NCBI GenBank assembly: GCA_021442155.1
Contig: CM038221.1
Span: forward strand, 147,489,601 to 147,553,600
Origin: Cymbidium sinense
Lineage: Eukaryota; Streptophyta; Magnoliopsida; Asparagales; Orchidaceae
DNA length: 64,000 nt
Reading direction: 5' to 3'
Of the stretch, positions 1-12,096 are shown in pieces. Made by a program: the position numbers and the translations under genes. Under the pieces are notes generated by a model. The model saw nothing but the letters and a program-made list of their open reading frames with translations. It searched no databases and had not been told where the DNA came from. Numbering within the stretch: the stretch's first letter is position 1; every line of letters starts with the position of its first letter.

Positions 1-897
1 TCCTACTGTGTGGTTGGTAGACTATCCCTATGGAATGATAAATCTAAGTTAGGCCAAGGCCTCATGGCCCCTACTCAGTACAGGCCATCATAAACCGATG
101 GGATCCATCAAAAATAAATTAAAAATAAAACTAATCTTGACTATCTTTGAGTTGATTTAAGTCCCCAGTGGCATTCACTCAATAGTCAGCCCTAGGTTGG
201 GTTCAATCCATTTCCTCGCCAATGGATCACCCCAAGAATCGATCCCAACCGAGGATGTAAGTCTACTACGCTTTATTCCTAGTATATCGCACACGAAAAG
301 GTAATCCTAGTTCTACTATGTGTTTGGTAGACTACCTTTGGATTAGTATTGAGAGTCAGGCCACCATGGCTTCTACTCAGTGCGATCCATTGCAAACTAA
401 TAGGGTCCATCTCAAAACCCAAAATTAAAAATCTAAAACAAAACCTTCCTCATTTAAAGGAGTCAAATGAAATAAACAAACAAATTCAATCAATCTCCCC
501 CTGTGGAGTCAATCAAGCAACAAAAGTAATCAAACAAAATCAATCAAAATAATCAAACAATCAAATCAAATAATCTACTTCTCCTTAGTGAGATGCAAAT
601 CTCTCTAGTTCCCTAGTGGATCTTGAATTCTAATCCTCCAGATTCCACAATCATTTATCCCCAGTGAGACTCAAATCAAATCAAACCCCTCATCCCTTTG
701 TGGATGACTTGAACTTATTTTCCCTAGTGGATTTCTCCTTCCCTATGTTATGTCTTTGACATCAGTAGAGTCACATTGCACTAAGCTCTAGATTCCTTCT
801 ACACCTTGGGTTAGAGTAGATCATTAGTGGTGATCAATGTTGTCGATCATTTCACCATCTGGTTCCTGTCACCACACCAAACCTATTGGGCACCCTT
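1..897. repeat. Unassigned repeat DNA with a 310-bp tandem duplication
   Basis: Two diverged copies of one unit start at 1 and 311. Both begin T(C/T)CTACT(G/A)TG and share GGTAGACTA and CTACTCAGT. The rest is low-complexity AAATCAAATCAAA sequence interrupted by short C-rich motifs of the type CCC(C/T)AGTGG. The coding potential at 349-552 is not believable because it crosses the duplication. The segment ends at the start of LTR1. It is probably part of another retrotransposon, perhaps on the minus strand, but I cannot assign it. Confidence 0.55.
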
Positions 898-1680
898 TAT
901 TGATCTCATTTTTAGAATGAGCTCATAACTCCTCCATCTTAGACATAGGATTCCTCTTAAATACTAAGAGTTCCTTAGCCTCAAGACACTTCTAGTGATT
1001 ATTTGAACACTCAACCTAAGCCTAGAGACTTAGAAGAGTTAGCCATAGGAATAGGTCATGCCTTAGGAGTGTTAGGAAAGCTTGCCTACCCTATAGCTTT
1101 AACTAAATCCTCACTTCCTTCCTTCAAGTCAAATTTCAAAAAATTCAAATCAAACTCCAAATCAAACCAACTTCAAACTCAAATCAATTCTAAATGATTG
1201 AATTTCAAATCCTAAAAATCTTTCCTAAGCCCTTTTGATTTCATCTTATGGACTTAGCTCTAATCAAATCCAAATCAAATCAAATTCAAAAAGATTTTCT
1301 CATAACACAATTATATTCTCATTTATATTCACAAATATAAATGAAATATAAATTCAAATATCCAAAAATTAATTCAAAACTAAAACCCAAATTCGACCAA
1401 AATTCAGCATAAGCCTTTCAAGTCAAATTCTTGAACTTAGCCAAATCAAACTCAAATCAAGCCAAACCCTTGATTTTTCTTCAAGATTCAATCAATCCCT
1501 TAATCTTGAATCCAAATATAAACACAAATGTCAATCATCAAACCAAAACTAAATTCAAAAATCAAACCCAAATCAAACTCATGTTCACCCTTTTGAACTT
1601 GAAATTGTCAAATGAATCAAAACCCATTTGACTCCAAATCACTTGCAAATGGATTTATATTTCAATCATAAGTCCATATG

Positions 1681-2225
1681 TGAGTTCAATCAAACTTGAT
1701 TCAAGCCTTGATTAAGTCAATTGACCCTTTAGGCTCACTTGACCCAAAGTGACCTAAAGTACCCTTTTGAGCCAAATTCTAATCCTACCAAAATTGGATT
1801 GAACTAAGCCCACATAAGCCTCACATTATGAGCAACAATCATATAAGATGGTCAATCACTCAAATTGGGTCAAACCAAGTCAAACCTAAGGGTTGACCAA
1901 GTCAATACTTAGCCAAAATGAAACCTAAACTAGCCAAAATCCACCATATACCAAATTGATTGAAACCATTGATCAAAACCAATTTATGATCAATGTTTGA
2001 ACTTAACCAAAGCCTCAATTGGCTAACTAGACCCAACCTAGCCCAATAAACCATGAACCCAACTTGACCTAAAAGGTCAAATTCAGCTAAAATCAAGTCA
2101 AACCAAAATTGATTGAAACCAAAGCTTGCAAAATATTTCAAATAACCAATGAAACCTAAACCAACCCATGACCTAACCCAAATAGGTCAATGGGTCAAAT
2201 TGGTCAACTTGAACCATTTGACCTA
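1681..2225. promoter_or_regulatory. Dense TTGAC / GTCAA (W-box core) run in LTR1
   Basis: By direct count this 545-bp stretch has 5 TTGAC on the plus strand and 10 GTCAA (TTGAC on the minus strand), 15 in all, where about one is expected by chance. TTGAC(C/T) is the core bound by plant WRKY factors. The same kind of region recurs near 19250-20060, 24000-24850, 40000-40800 and 52300-53150. A regulatory role is inference; it could also be a decayed short tandem repeat. Confidence 0.4.
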
Positions 2226-2979
2226 AATGAAATCAAATGAACCAAAATCAAATATAAATCAAAATTGAACCAAACCCAACCCAAGGCCAAAATCGACCAC
2301 CCCACTTAAAATGAGCACATGGGAATCACTCCTCCACCTCATTTAGCACATGGAAACTTCTCCACTACCTTGCTCTAGCCAAATCGAACCACGTGGTATC
2401 CAAAATGACCTAACCAACTCAACCCTGTGATTAATTTGATCAAAATGGAATATACAAGATCGACCGTTTGATCTTTCTAGGGGGAGTTAATTTCATTTCA
2501 ATTGCATGGACTCACATTCAATTGAAGCATAGGAACTCAAAGGAAGCAATTCCAAGCTCCCCCATGGTCTCCTAAGCTACTTTGATTTCTCCATTTTTGA
2601 TTTTTCCTAAGCCAAAAATAGGGGAACTCAAGGAATTTTACATCTCATTCAATTCTCCACTAGAGCTCAATTCCTCCTTCAAGCACCTTGCGGGGACCCA
2701 ATCGAGCTCACCCAAGTCATCATCCAAGTTCTTGCACGGGAGAGGGGAGCTAGATGAAGGCTGCACCCAATTGAATCCCACTTTGGTTAATAAGAAGATC
2801 CACTCAACCTCAAGCCCTCAAATCTTGAGCGCTCCACTGATAAGCTACCTCAATGATTGGGAGCACTGGTGATTGCCTCCGGTGAGGTATGGATCAAAAC
2901 CAAGCTTAGGGATAATTTTCTTTGGTTCTTTTTGAAGAGAATTATAATCCCATTACATTTTTGACTATTAGATCTTCAT

Positions 2980-3290
2980 CTCCTTGCATGATGATGGTGT
3001 GGGTTAAATTTTAGCTCAATCTGAGCTCACTGAGCTCCTTGCGGATGGACGCTCTCCCACATGCAAGCGTGAATGAATCATGCACCATCCATCCCGCATG
3101 TTTTGGATGGACGAATCCAATCGAGAGTTGTGTTTTAATCCCTTAACAAGATCTTGATCTTGGCCATCCAATCGATCTGATGATGGTCCAAGGAAAGATA
3201 GCCAACCAACTGCAATGTGATAACTTAAATAACCAATCCCTCCACGCCACGTGGAAAGCGCATGCCAAGTTAGCTGTCCACGTAGCGTCG
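2980..3290 (+). promoter_or_regulatory. GC-richer LTR block with G-box
   Basis: A short island of CpG-containing sequence in an otherwise AT-rich LTR. It holds repeated GAGCTC-like words and a perfect CCACGTGG G-box at 3247-3254, just after the conserved words TGATAACTTAAATAACC. Equivalent blocks occur in LTR A (25800-26160), LTR C (41640-41965), LTR D (about 49930-50200, reversed) and LTR E (53870-54245, G-box 54235-54242). bZIP/bHLH binding is known for this motif in general; its use here is inferred. Confidence 0.4.
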
Positions 3291-4915
3291 ATGGAATTAG
3301 TTATATAATTAGGGATTTAATTATCTAATAATCACATAATCTTTAAAAATACATAACTAAATGTAGAAAAATTTAAAAAATATAAACTCAAATGCATTTT
3401 GAAGATATTTCAAATAGGAATAATCTAAAATTAAGTTTGATTGATTTTGAATAGTGAATTTTATGCAATTTAAGTTTTATTAAAAATGTAATTATGTTAA
3501 TTACTCTCTAATTATTCCATTGATTATACTCAAACTTCTCGGTGAATTTAGTGGGATGACATCTGCCTCCCCTAATTTTCTTGGGATTTATTAATGGATT
3601 AATTAAGGGAATTTCTTGATTCACTCCTACTCACTCCCTTAATCAATTAAATGATTAATTAATGTATTAAATAGTAATAAATTCATTAATTAAGTTTGCT
3701 AATTATCATAGAACAATGAATGGACTTAGGGAATGAGATTAGGAGCTCTTTCCCATATCTTTTCCCCAAAGTTTATTTCATTTGGATAAAAAAGCTAATT
3801 AAGGTGCAAATTAATTAAATAGTTTAATCACTTAATGAAATGGCTTAATTAATCAAAATTTGAAAATCAAATCAATTTGAACTTAATCAATTGCTTCTTG
3901 AGTAAATGCTTAGGTGTTCAATTAGCTTAAGGAAATCATATCAACCCATATGTGTGGGGGGTTATGAAAGTACTTAAATTAAACCCTTTAGCTTAATTAA
4001 TCATTAATTATGAGCCAAATGCATTAGGCCCCTTTCTTTCTTAGGTGCATTGCTGATTTAAATTAATTATGGTTTTAAGTCATACATTGGCTAATAATTA
4101 TTTGGTTAAATATGCTAAAGTGGTGTAGGTAATGGGTAATTAATGGACTTAATGTAAACCTTAACCTAATCAAAATATAAAATCAGTCTAATGGTTCTAA
4201 AAAATTTAAAAAAATCAACATACACATGTGGGAAATGGCTTAGGACCAATAAACCTTTTCACATTTCCTAAATTCAAACCAAACTCAAAACAAAACTAAA
4301 ACTTTCTTTAAATAATTTTGATTCACTTAAAATAATCTTATTCCATAAGATTATCTTTAGGGATTAATTAGGGTGAATGAATTTACATGCTTTCATCACT
4401 TTATTTTTTTGCTAGCATGCTAAATATGTATGTCATATGAAAATCATGCATTCATGCCTTTTGAAAGTCAAATTAAAAATGAATAGTTTCCTTTATGTCA
4501 AATTGCTTGTTTTGGCTAAAGTAAGAATATGAATGGCTATTATCACTATCAAATCCAAAATTATTTTCAAAACTTATAAATCGAACATCATAACTAGAAG
4601 GTATGCTACTTATAACTATTTATAGGCTTGCATGTGAGTAAAATATAAAGATGTGCATTGTGTGGCTTTCCTTCTCTTCTATTTTAACATAGTTTTGAAT
4701 AGGATTTGCAAAGTGTATAGTTAACTTGGAAAGAACACAACACTTGATTAAATCTATTCCTATTCATCCCTAAGTTATCAATTAATAAGGACATCCACAC
4801 TAACACATATAAATTGCATAAACAAATCAAACAAACAAACATAAACTTTTTGCATGATTCCTTTTCTATTTATTTCTCTTTGTACATGCACATGTATCTA
4901 AGGAAAGTGGTATAT

Positions 4916-5012
4916 TAGTCTGGACATCTCGGGATTGCGAGGCTTTAAGTAACCCCAAGTAGGTCTTGTACCTTACACCCGTGGTGTAGAAAACAATTAC
5001 ATCGTACTCACT
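4916..5012 (+). repeat. Conserved TAGTCTGGAC block of the LTR family (LTR1 copy)
   Basis: This block of about 97 bp carries TAGTCTGGACAT, GCGAGGCTTTAAGTA and TCGTACTCACTTA. It is the best conserved piece of the LTR across all copies: 8534 onward, three copies from 22180, 27936-28033, 43680 and 43917, about 48287-48373 on minus, 55731-55826, and three copies from 59620. Function unknown. It keeps CpG sites that the surrounding sequence has lost. Confidence 0.6.
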
Positions 5013-5772
5013 TATGCATTTCATACATGTAAATGTGCATATGAATAATAGATAAAAGAATCTCTCTTTTTCTACTTAACAAAAAACTTGTATACATGAA
5101 ACATCCAAAATTTTCTTAAGTAATATCACTTAGCGTTCATCATTAAGGTGTACTAACACTTCCATTTGCATGTATTGATATGCTTAGGCTTAATCCATAT
5201 GCATGCTACACATGTTGGGAAAAAAATAAAGTGTTGTGTGTTTTGTGATAGTCATTCACTTAGTTTAATTTTAAAATGCCTTTCTTTTTGGATAGGTTTG
5301 TTTAGGGAAAATCTAAAATTATGATTAATTAAAACACATAATAAAATATTCATTAAACAAAAATCAAATATGAATCTACCTTACAAATTACTTTAGGTAG
5401 GGAGGAAAGTGAAGTTCTCTTCTCTTTTCCTCTCTTTACAACACTTAGTAATTAATTATAGGTTCATTCAAACCTAAATAAATCATCAAATAAAAATCAA
5501 CTAAATCAACTAAAACACTTAAATGAAACCACCCTCTAAGTTGAACTCTTTCACACTTAGAAAACTTCATCCTTAAAGCCTAGCTAAACAAACCACACAA
5601 ACCTTAAATGGCATATACATTGACAAAGTCACCACTTCTAGTCCTATGTTAGGACGGTGAATGGTTTGATGTTTGGTTTTATTTTGTGATGTAATATTTT
5701 AGTCTGGATGTTAGGGTGTATGTGCGTAGACTGAATGGTAGGGTGATCTTAATTTAACCATAGTCTTCATAG

Positions 5773-5880
5773 GGATTATGCTTAAGAAAAATAAAAATAT
5801 AAAAATATTTTTGTGCGTTGCTTATACCCCTAAGCATAATCCAAAATAGGCCGTGTGGACTTGGTTACCCTGGGTGCTAA
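5773..5880 (+). other. Two conserved dyads upstream of the LTR promoter (LTR1 copy)
   Basis: The first dyad pairs GGATTATGCTTA near 5774 with CTAAGCATAATCC near 5832 around an AT-rich loop. The second pairs GGACTTGG with CTAAGTCC and ACCC with GGGT, with only one base left between the inner arms in this copy. Equivalent structures occur in the other LTRs (best copies 31376-31453 and 60701-60777). Confidence 0.5.
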
Positions 5881-6095
5881 GTCCAATTTATTCATATACA
5901 TGTTTGAGATTATGTGGTTTGTTTAGCTAATCTCTATTTTGTAGGTTTTAGTTAGATTTTATTTTTTGCATTTTCATGTAATTTTGCAATTAGGATTTTG
6001 GAATGATTGTTATGGGGGATTAGGATGAACATTGGTTATAAGACTATGTCTTATATACCAAGTGAAGCCCTTGGAGCAACCACATTCCAACCAAC

Positions 6096-6230
6096 TAAAA
6101 GAAGAAAGAAGAAAGAAAAGAAGAAAGAAGAAATGAAGAATGAAGACCCCATAACAATGAATTCCTTCTTGATTATAATTTATTCATTTATAATCTTGGT
6201 TATATAAGGGTAAAACTTGGCTACCCAATA
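6096..6230 (+). promoter_or_regulatory. Candidate LTR core promoter: GA tract plus TATA box (LTR1)
   Basis: A purine tract (GAAGAAAGAAGAAAG and similar, 6096-6146) is followed 55 bp later by TATATAAGG (6201-6209) and a short inverted repeat GGGTA/TACCC. The same order of GA tract, GACCCC, TATAAG and the GGGTAG/CTACCC dyad is kept in LTRs A, B, C, D and F. That makes it the best candidate for the LTR transcription start region. Plant promoters often have GA-rich elements and TATA boxes; no start site can be proven from sequence. Confidence 0.45.
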
Positions 6231-7715
6231 TATTTTTGGGTTTGTGTGGTGGAGCCCGACTATAAATGGCCTTTTATTCTTTTTGTACTAGTTTTATAAA
6301 TTATTTGATGTTTATTTAGCTTGTGTGTTAGGATGTCATATTTTTCTTAGTTTCTTCCTTGCTTTGATGTATGGCCTGGATGATGATTAGGCTCTTAGGA
6401 AAATAAATTTTTTATCAAACTAATCAATTCAAACTAAAAATAAATAACTCATAACTTCACCTAAAGCATAGGTTATAATCAAGATAAAAGAATTAGCAAC
6501 CCCTTAGTTGGATGTTGTATTTTGTTTCTCACATCATGCATAAAAAGCATCTTATTTCACTCTTGATTTGGAGGGCTTCCACCTTTGACAGAGAACTTGG
6601 CTTAATTTTTGAGAGCTATGGTGGAAACACATCTCCTATCTTGCTGATTTTGTCCCATAATCTAATTTATCATGCATTAAGCATATGAATCCTAAAGCCT
6701 ATGTCAAATTGATTGTCCAAAATGGAAGTAAAATATAATAAAAATTTACATTAGATTTAAGTCATTAATCATACCCTACATGATTTAGTCTCTTACGGAG
6801 TATGTTTAAGAACTTAGTCTCTTTCTAAATAAATAATAGCTTAGCTATCTTGCAAAAGCATATGACTTGCCTACATGTATTTAAAATCATAGGAGGAGTT
6901 AGTTGGCAGTCGCCCTTAGGCGATTGTAAGTCCAACAGTCAGGTGGTTTATCCTCTCTTATGAAGGTAAACTAAATAGCCTTTCACCTTAGATTTAGGTC
7001 ATACTTTTGGCCTTTGCCAAAGCTCCCCAGATTCAAGTTTAGAGGTTGCTACTTCCCTTTGCAGACCATGAGCATAAATCCTCACCTCTTAGGCATTTCC
7101 ATGGTCTTGTACCATGGAGTTATAAGTCCTAGATTTACATAAAATTCAACTCAAACAAATAAATTACTTTAATTTCAAAAACATAAAGCCCAACCATAGG
7201 ATAGTTTGAGATGCTTACTAGGCTTCCTAGTATCCTAAGTATCCCCTACTTATCTTCATTTGGCTCGATAAGAACTCCCTCCTCTTAATCGATCCCACTT
7301 GATCTTCCAAAAATAAACTAATTGATTGATAGTGTTATCTTTGAAATCTTTGGAGACAATGATCATTTATCTTAATCGAGAGTATTCTTAAGGAATCTCA
7401 TTCCTTATGATGTAATTAACTATGGGGCCTTACTCCTGCAGGGAACTTAACGAACCCAATTTAAAATAAACTCTACTTTGCTTTTTCATATAAAGTAGGG
7501 GAAGAATCCCTGATACATTCTGAAGACCCATAGTCCTTAGGAGTCCTTCTTAAGGTGATTAGGTCCATTTATAGGACGGTGACTTTTGTCTCTTGAGATA
7601 GTGCATCATTCCTCAATGCTATACCCAAACACCCTAATAAGAATATCTGCGAATCTGTGTGGTGTCCAACACAAGAAGTATTGTTTTAAGAATCTGAAGA
7701 TAATTTTTCACCACA

Positions 7716-9300
7716 ATAAGTTGGCTCATAATTGTTAAGTTAATTATGTTAAAGTGGTGTGTAAGGATTAATTAATGGATTTAATTCATGCCTTAACCTA
7801 AGTAAAACATAAAATCAATCTGATTGTTCTAAAATTAAACTAAATCAATTCATACATGGGGGAAATGGGTTAGGACCAACAAACCCTTTCTCACAAATCA
7901 TTTTCAAATCCAATACAAAACTAAAAAAATCTCTTTAAAGAATTTTGATTCACTTTGAATAATCTTATCTTATAGGATTGTCCTTAGAAATTAATTGGGG
8001 TGAATGAAGTTACATGCTTACATCACTTTATTTCTTTCCAAGCATGCTAAATATTGTATGCCATATGAAATCATACATTCATGTCTTTTGAAAATTTAAT
8101 TAAATAAAAAATGTTTCTTTATGTCAAATTGCATGTTTTCGCTAAAGTTAAGAATATGAATGGCTATTATCACTACTAAATCAAAAATTATTTTCAAAAT
8201 CTATAAATCAAAGATCATAAATGAAAGTATACTACTTATAGGTACTTATAAGCTTGCATGTGAATATAACATATAAGATGTGCTTTATGTGACTTCCTTG
8301 TCTTCTCTTAACATGGATTTGGATAGGATTTGCAAAGTGTATAGTTCATTTGGAAAGAACATAACACTTGCTTAAATCCATTTCTATCCACTTCTATGTT
8401 ATGACTTAAGAAGGATCTTCACATTTACACATGAAAATTGCATAACCAAATCAAACACAAAAATCTTTTGCATGACTCTTCTTCCATTTATTTGATTTTG
8501 TACATGCACATATATTTAAGAAAAGTGGCATATTAGTCTGGACATCACGGGATTGCGAGGCTTTAAGTATCCCCAAATAGGCCTTATACCTTACACCCCT
8601 AGTGTAGAAAATAATGGCGTCGTACTCACTTATGTCTTTTATACATGTAAATGTGCATTTGATTAATGGATAAAAGAGTCCCCCTTTTCTACTTAATAAA
8701 AACATGCATTCATGGAATATCTAAATTTTCAATAAAATTTAACTCAAACAATAAACTCTCTTTAAATTTCAAAAATATAAAGCCTAACCATAGGATAGTT
8801 TAGAATGCTCGCTAGCTTTCCTAGCATCATGAGCATCCCTTACTTATATCCCTTTAGTTTTGATAATAACTCTCTCATCTTTATCAATCCCATTCGATCT
8901 TTCAAAAATAACTAATTTATTGATAGTCCTATCTTTGAAATCTTTGGAGGCAATGATAAATTGTCTTAATAGAGAGTATTCTTAAGGAATCTCATTCCAT
9001 AAGATGTAATTAACTATGGGGGCTTTCCTCCATAGGGAACTTAATGAACTCAATTTAAATAAACCCTACTTTACTTTTCCATATAAAGTAGGGAAAGAAT
9101 CTCTGGTACATTTGAAGACCCATTATCCTTAGGAGTCCTCATTAGGTGATTAGGTCCATTGTAGAATAGTGAATTCTGTCTCTCAAGATAGTACATCATT
9201 CCTCAATGTTCAATCTAATGAGAACACATGGATCTACATGGTGTCCAACTAGCCTATTTTGTCTTCATTACTCAATATGAAGATAAAAATATTCACTACA
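7716..9300 (+). mobile_element. LTR1b: truncated, internally deleted LTR fragment
   Basis: Directly after the LTR1 end the sequence restarts in mid-LTR (TTGGCTCATAATT, equivalent to about 4080 in LTR1). It runs through the TAGTCTGGAC block at 8534, then jumps near 8730 to the equivalent of 7140 in LTR1, losing about 2 kb including the promoter. It ends TTCACTACA at 9300, matching an LTR 3' end. The dyad at 9014-9035 (CTATGGGGG...) is the LTR 3' hairpin. No primer-binding site follows. It probably arose by unequal recombination or is the remnant of an older LTR. Confidence 0.7.
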
Positions 9301-10191
9301 AAGTCATAAAAAAAATTGAATTTATAAAATTAAAATTAAATAGGCACAATAAGTATTATTATGATATGAGAATATACTAAGTGAAAATAAAGTCATTCAC
9401 TTAGTTTATCATTAAATGAATGCTTAAGCCTATTATTTCATATGTTGAAACAAATGAGGAAACTTAAGTCAATTGCAAGTGAAACTTGAGGAGGTTATTA
9501 CCAAACTCATAATTGAAATTTAGTTTTAAAATAAATATGGAACTTGATGTGGAGTTAAGAATGAATCCAAATTGGGTTTAATAGCTCTTATATGAATATG
9601 GATGTGATTATGATGCTAACCAATAAGCATGAATATGGCTAAAGAAATCAACACTGAGATTATTATGGCTTATACCAAGTGAATTAAAAATGACTTGAAT
9701 TGAACACTTGAATAACCATACTTGATGTCAAATGAAATAAAGATCTCAATTGAATATAAAATAACAAATGATTGGAATCAAATTTAAAAATTCATTTCTA
9801 AATTAAGGATAAGAGTTTGCAAGAAATTTCATAGCTTGCTTGCAAGCACCAATTCAATTAAACAGCTCACTAATGATTATGAATGATACATCTTCAAAGA
9901 ATAAAATTATTTGTATTTGAATGCAAAATTAAAGCACATAGAACTTGTTGAGTGCTAAAGTCAATTTTTTGTATCAAAAGAATAAAAAGAACTTTGAATT
10001 TGCATAAGCTTGCTTGAAAGAGACATAGAAACTCATCTAGGCAAGAGAAAAAGTTTAATATGGTGAGTTGATAAAAATTCAAAGGGTCGTTAATAATTAC
10101 AAGCCAAATGATATTTAAGAATTCAAAAATTCAATAAGCAAGCTAAGTACGAGCAAAACTACAATGTTTTGAATTGCAACCTAAATCATTT

Positions 10192-10525
10192 GCCACCGAA
10201 CCCGCAATACTCAAGTGCAAGCGGGCAGAAGGAACCATTTGAAAATTTTAAAGTAACTTGCCACTGAACTCGCAATACTTAAGTGCAAGCGGGCAGAAGG
10301 AACATTTGAAAATTTAAAGTAACTCTCCACCAAACCCACAATACTCAAGTGCAAGCGAGCAGAAGGCACCATTTGAAAATTTAAAGAAACTCACCGCCGA
10401 ACCCGCAATATTCAAGTTCAAGAAGACATAATGCACCATTTGAAAATTTAAAATAATTCTCCACCGAATCTGTAATTCTTCATACAAGTAGATAGAAGGT
10501 GATACTAAATTAAATTCTACACAAA
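10192..10525 (+). repeat. 67-bp tandem repeat, five copies
   Basis: Units start at about 10192, 10260, 10326, 10393 and 10460 (period 66-68). The core reads CCACCGAACCCGCAATACTC, then AAGTGCAAGCGGGCAGAAGG and an ATTTGAAAATTTAAA tail. Copies 1 and 2 are closest and copy 5 is most diverged. Each well-kept copy has a CCCGC...GCGGG dyad. The GC-rich core stands out from the AT-rich surroundings. Confidence 0.9.
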
Positions 10526-10984
10526 TTAAGGAGCTTCCTTCAATCCAAAAATTAAAAAATTTCCATTCTAATTATGATTTTTTTTAAATCAATAATTTCA
10601 TTAATTAGATGAAATTATTTAAGTTAAAAATGCATGTGCTTGGACATAAGGATTTAGAGTGCAAATTTTAATGTCTAAAAAGGTTGCACACTAAGTTGGA
10701 ATTAAATAAAAATATATAATTAATCTCATAATTCAAAAACAAAATTATATAAATTTTCAAATACCTGCATGAGCCCCGACACAAAGTTGAATATTTAGAT
10801 TCAAGTGTATAAGGATGTCGCGGGTTAAAAATAAATAAATATGTCAAAATTTATTGCAAATTCATAATTATATCTAAAAAAATATAAATATTTGGAAGAA
10901 TTAATCATTAAAATTTAAAATATAAATACATTTTTTGAAGCACAAAAGATATTCAATTGCAAAGTCATGAAATACAGCTACAAG

Positions 10985-11310
10985 CTTTAACCTGCAGATC
11001 TGATCCTCTATTAGGAACTAAACAGAGTTGACAGGATTTAAAGTTATCAAATATATTCAATTTAATCAATTAACTTCCCTAGTGATGGCTATGGCGAGCG
11101 TAGATTTCAACCGGAGGGGATTACTATTGTTTAGATTTTTAAATCATAAGCATTATATCTCAAATTCAAATTTCTAAATGCAAGTAATAGACCCAATCCT
11201 CTTCTAACAAAAGAGCAGAGTTGACAAGGTCTACTCCGATGATGGTTGTATTGATTGAGAATATCAACCGGATGGGTTTACTATTATCAAGATTTCCTAA
11301 AATCTTCAAT
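10985..11310 (+). repeat. About 200-bp imperfect direct duplication
   Basis: Two related units at about 10985-11130 and 11185-11310 share AATCCTC/GATCCTC, CAGAGTTGACA, TCAACCGGA and GGGTTTACTATT/GGGATTACTATT in the same order. It is of the same type as the tandem structures common in untranslated parts of Tat-lineage elements. No coding potential. Confidence 0.6.
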
Positions 11311-12096
11311 GTTAAGTGAAATTCCTATCAACTATCAAAATTTTCAAGAAAATTCAAAATAAGAGATTTAATTAAATAAAAAATTCATCATAAAAAATAA
11401 TAATAATAAATTCATCCATCCGCCTTCCATAATTATTTATCAGGGGTGACAAATTTAATGTTAACCTAAGCTCACAAAGGAGTCAATGTCATATTATGCA
11501 TACTACTATATTTACACTCAAATTATTCTACACCAGTAAGGATGTGGCCCATGTCCTTTGCCCACATGATTTGGCTAGTAGGCTCTACATATGAAGTGGT
11601 TACGACCAAAGCCCTCTTACCGGGTGGTTTGGCCAGTAGGCTCCACTAAATTATGCTTGGTTGTAGCCCATGTGTTCCCTAATGGTTTTCTATCTCTTTG
11701 AGTTGTGGATCATAAGGTATACTTAATAAGGAATAAAGTCGTTGTTAGCTAGAGTGAACTTAAGATTATCCCCTTTTATAAATATCAACCTTACTCAACA
11801 AAGTCTCTTTGAATGACGTAACACATGGCTGCTGACAAGAATCTTTCGGTCAGGTTTGGTCGACCAATTCCTTTGACTAAGTGGACTAGGGATCATGATA
11901 GCCCAAGATAATGGAACCATGAGATATTGATCGAGCATGTCATCATTTCCCCAACCACATGCTTTAAGCATAAAAAAAATGATAAATTTCATTAAATTTA
12001 AACTCCAAATTGTTGCTACTATATGCTAAGCAATTAGCGACCTATGACTAGCATTAATCGAAAGTACCCTCTCACTAATTGGAGAGGGTAATTAAC

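Larger units (their letters stand above)
898..7715 (+). mobile_element. LTR1: nearly complete long LTR of a Tat/Ogre-like gypsy element
   Basis: The start (TATTGATCTCATTTTTAG) matches the starts of the other LTRs at 18290, 22732, 38733 and 51342, where TGTTGACCTC is best preserved, so the canonical TG has become TA. The end (TTTTTCACCACA) matches other LTR ends. About 6.8 kb long. In order: AT-rich TTGAC-dense region (1680-2230), a GC-richer block with a CCACGTGG G-box (3247-3254), the CpG-containing TAGTCTGGAC block (4916-5012), a hairpin-forming region (5770-5880), GA tract and TATA box (6096-6210), and a long downstream part. No primer-binding site follows at 7716, so it is a solo or rearranged LTR. 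No clear target duplication. Closest to LTR E in its first part. Confidence 0.8.

Noticed and set aside
349..552. 67-codon plus-strand open frame
   Set aside because: It crosses the 310-bp duplication, has low-complexity Lys/Gln/Asn/Ser content and no counterpart elsewhere.
2582..2872. 96-codon open frame in LTR1
   Set aside because: The matching part of LTR E (about 53540-53830) is frameshifted and not open, so the frame is not conserved in the LTR family.
4916..5012. tRNA-like or Pol III element in the TAGTCTGGAC block
   Set aside because: I could not fit a cloverleaf or paired A and B boxes; no support beyond GC content.
8451..8705. 84-codon minus-strand frame over the TAGTCTGGAC block
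   Set aside because: It covers non-coding conserved LTR sequence. Other copies of the block on the same strand are not open over the same length.
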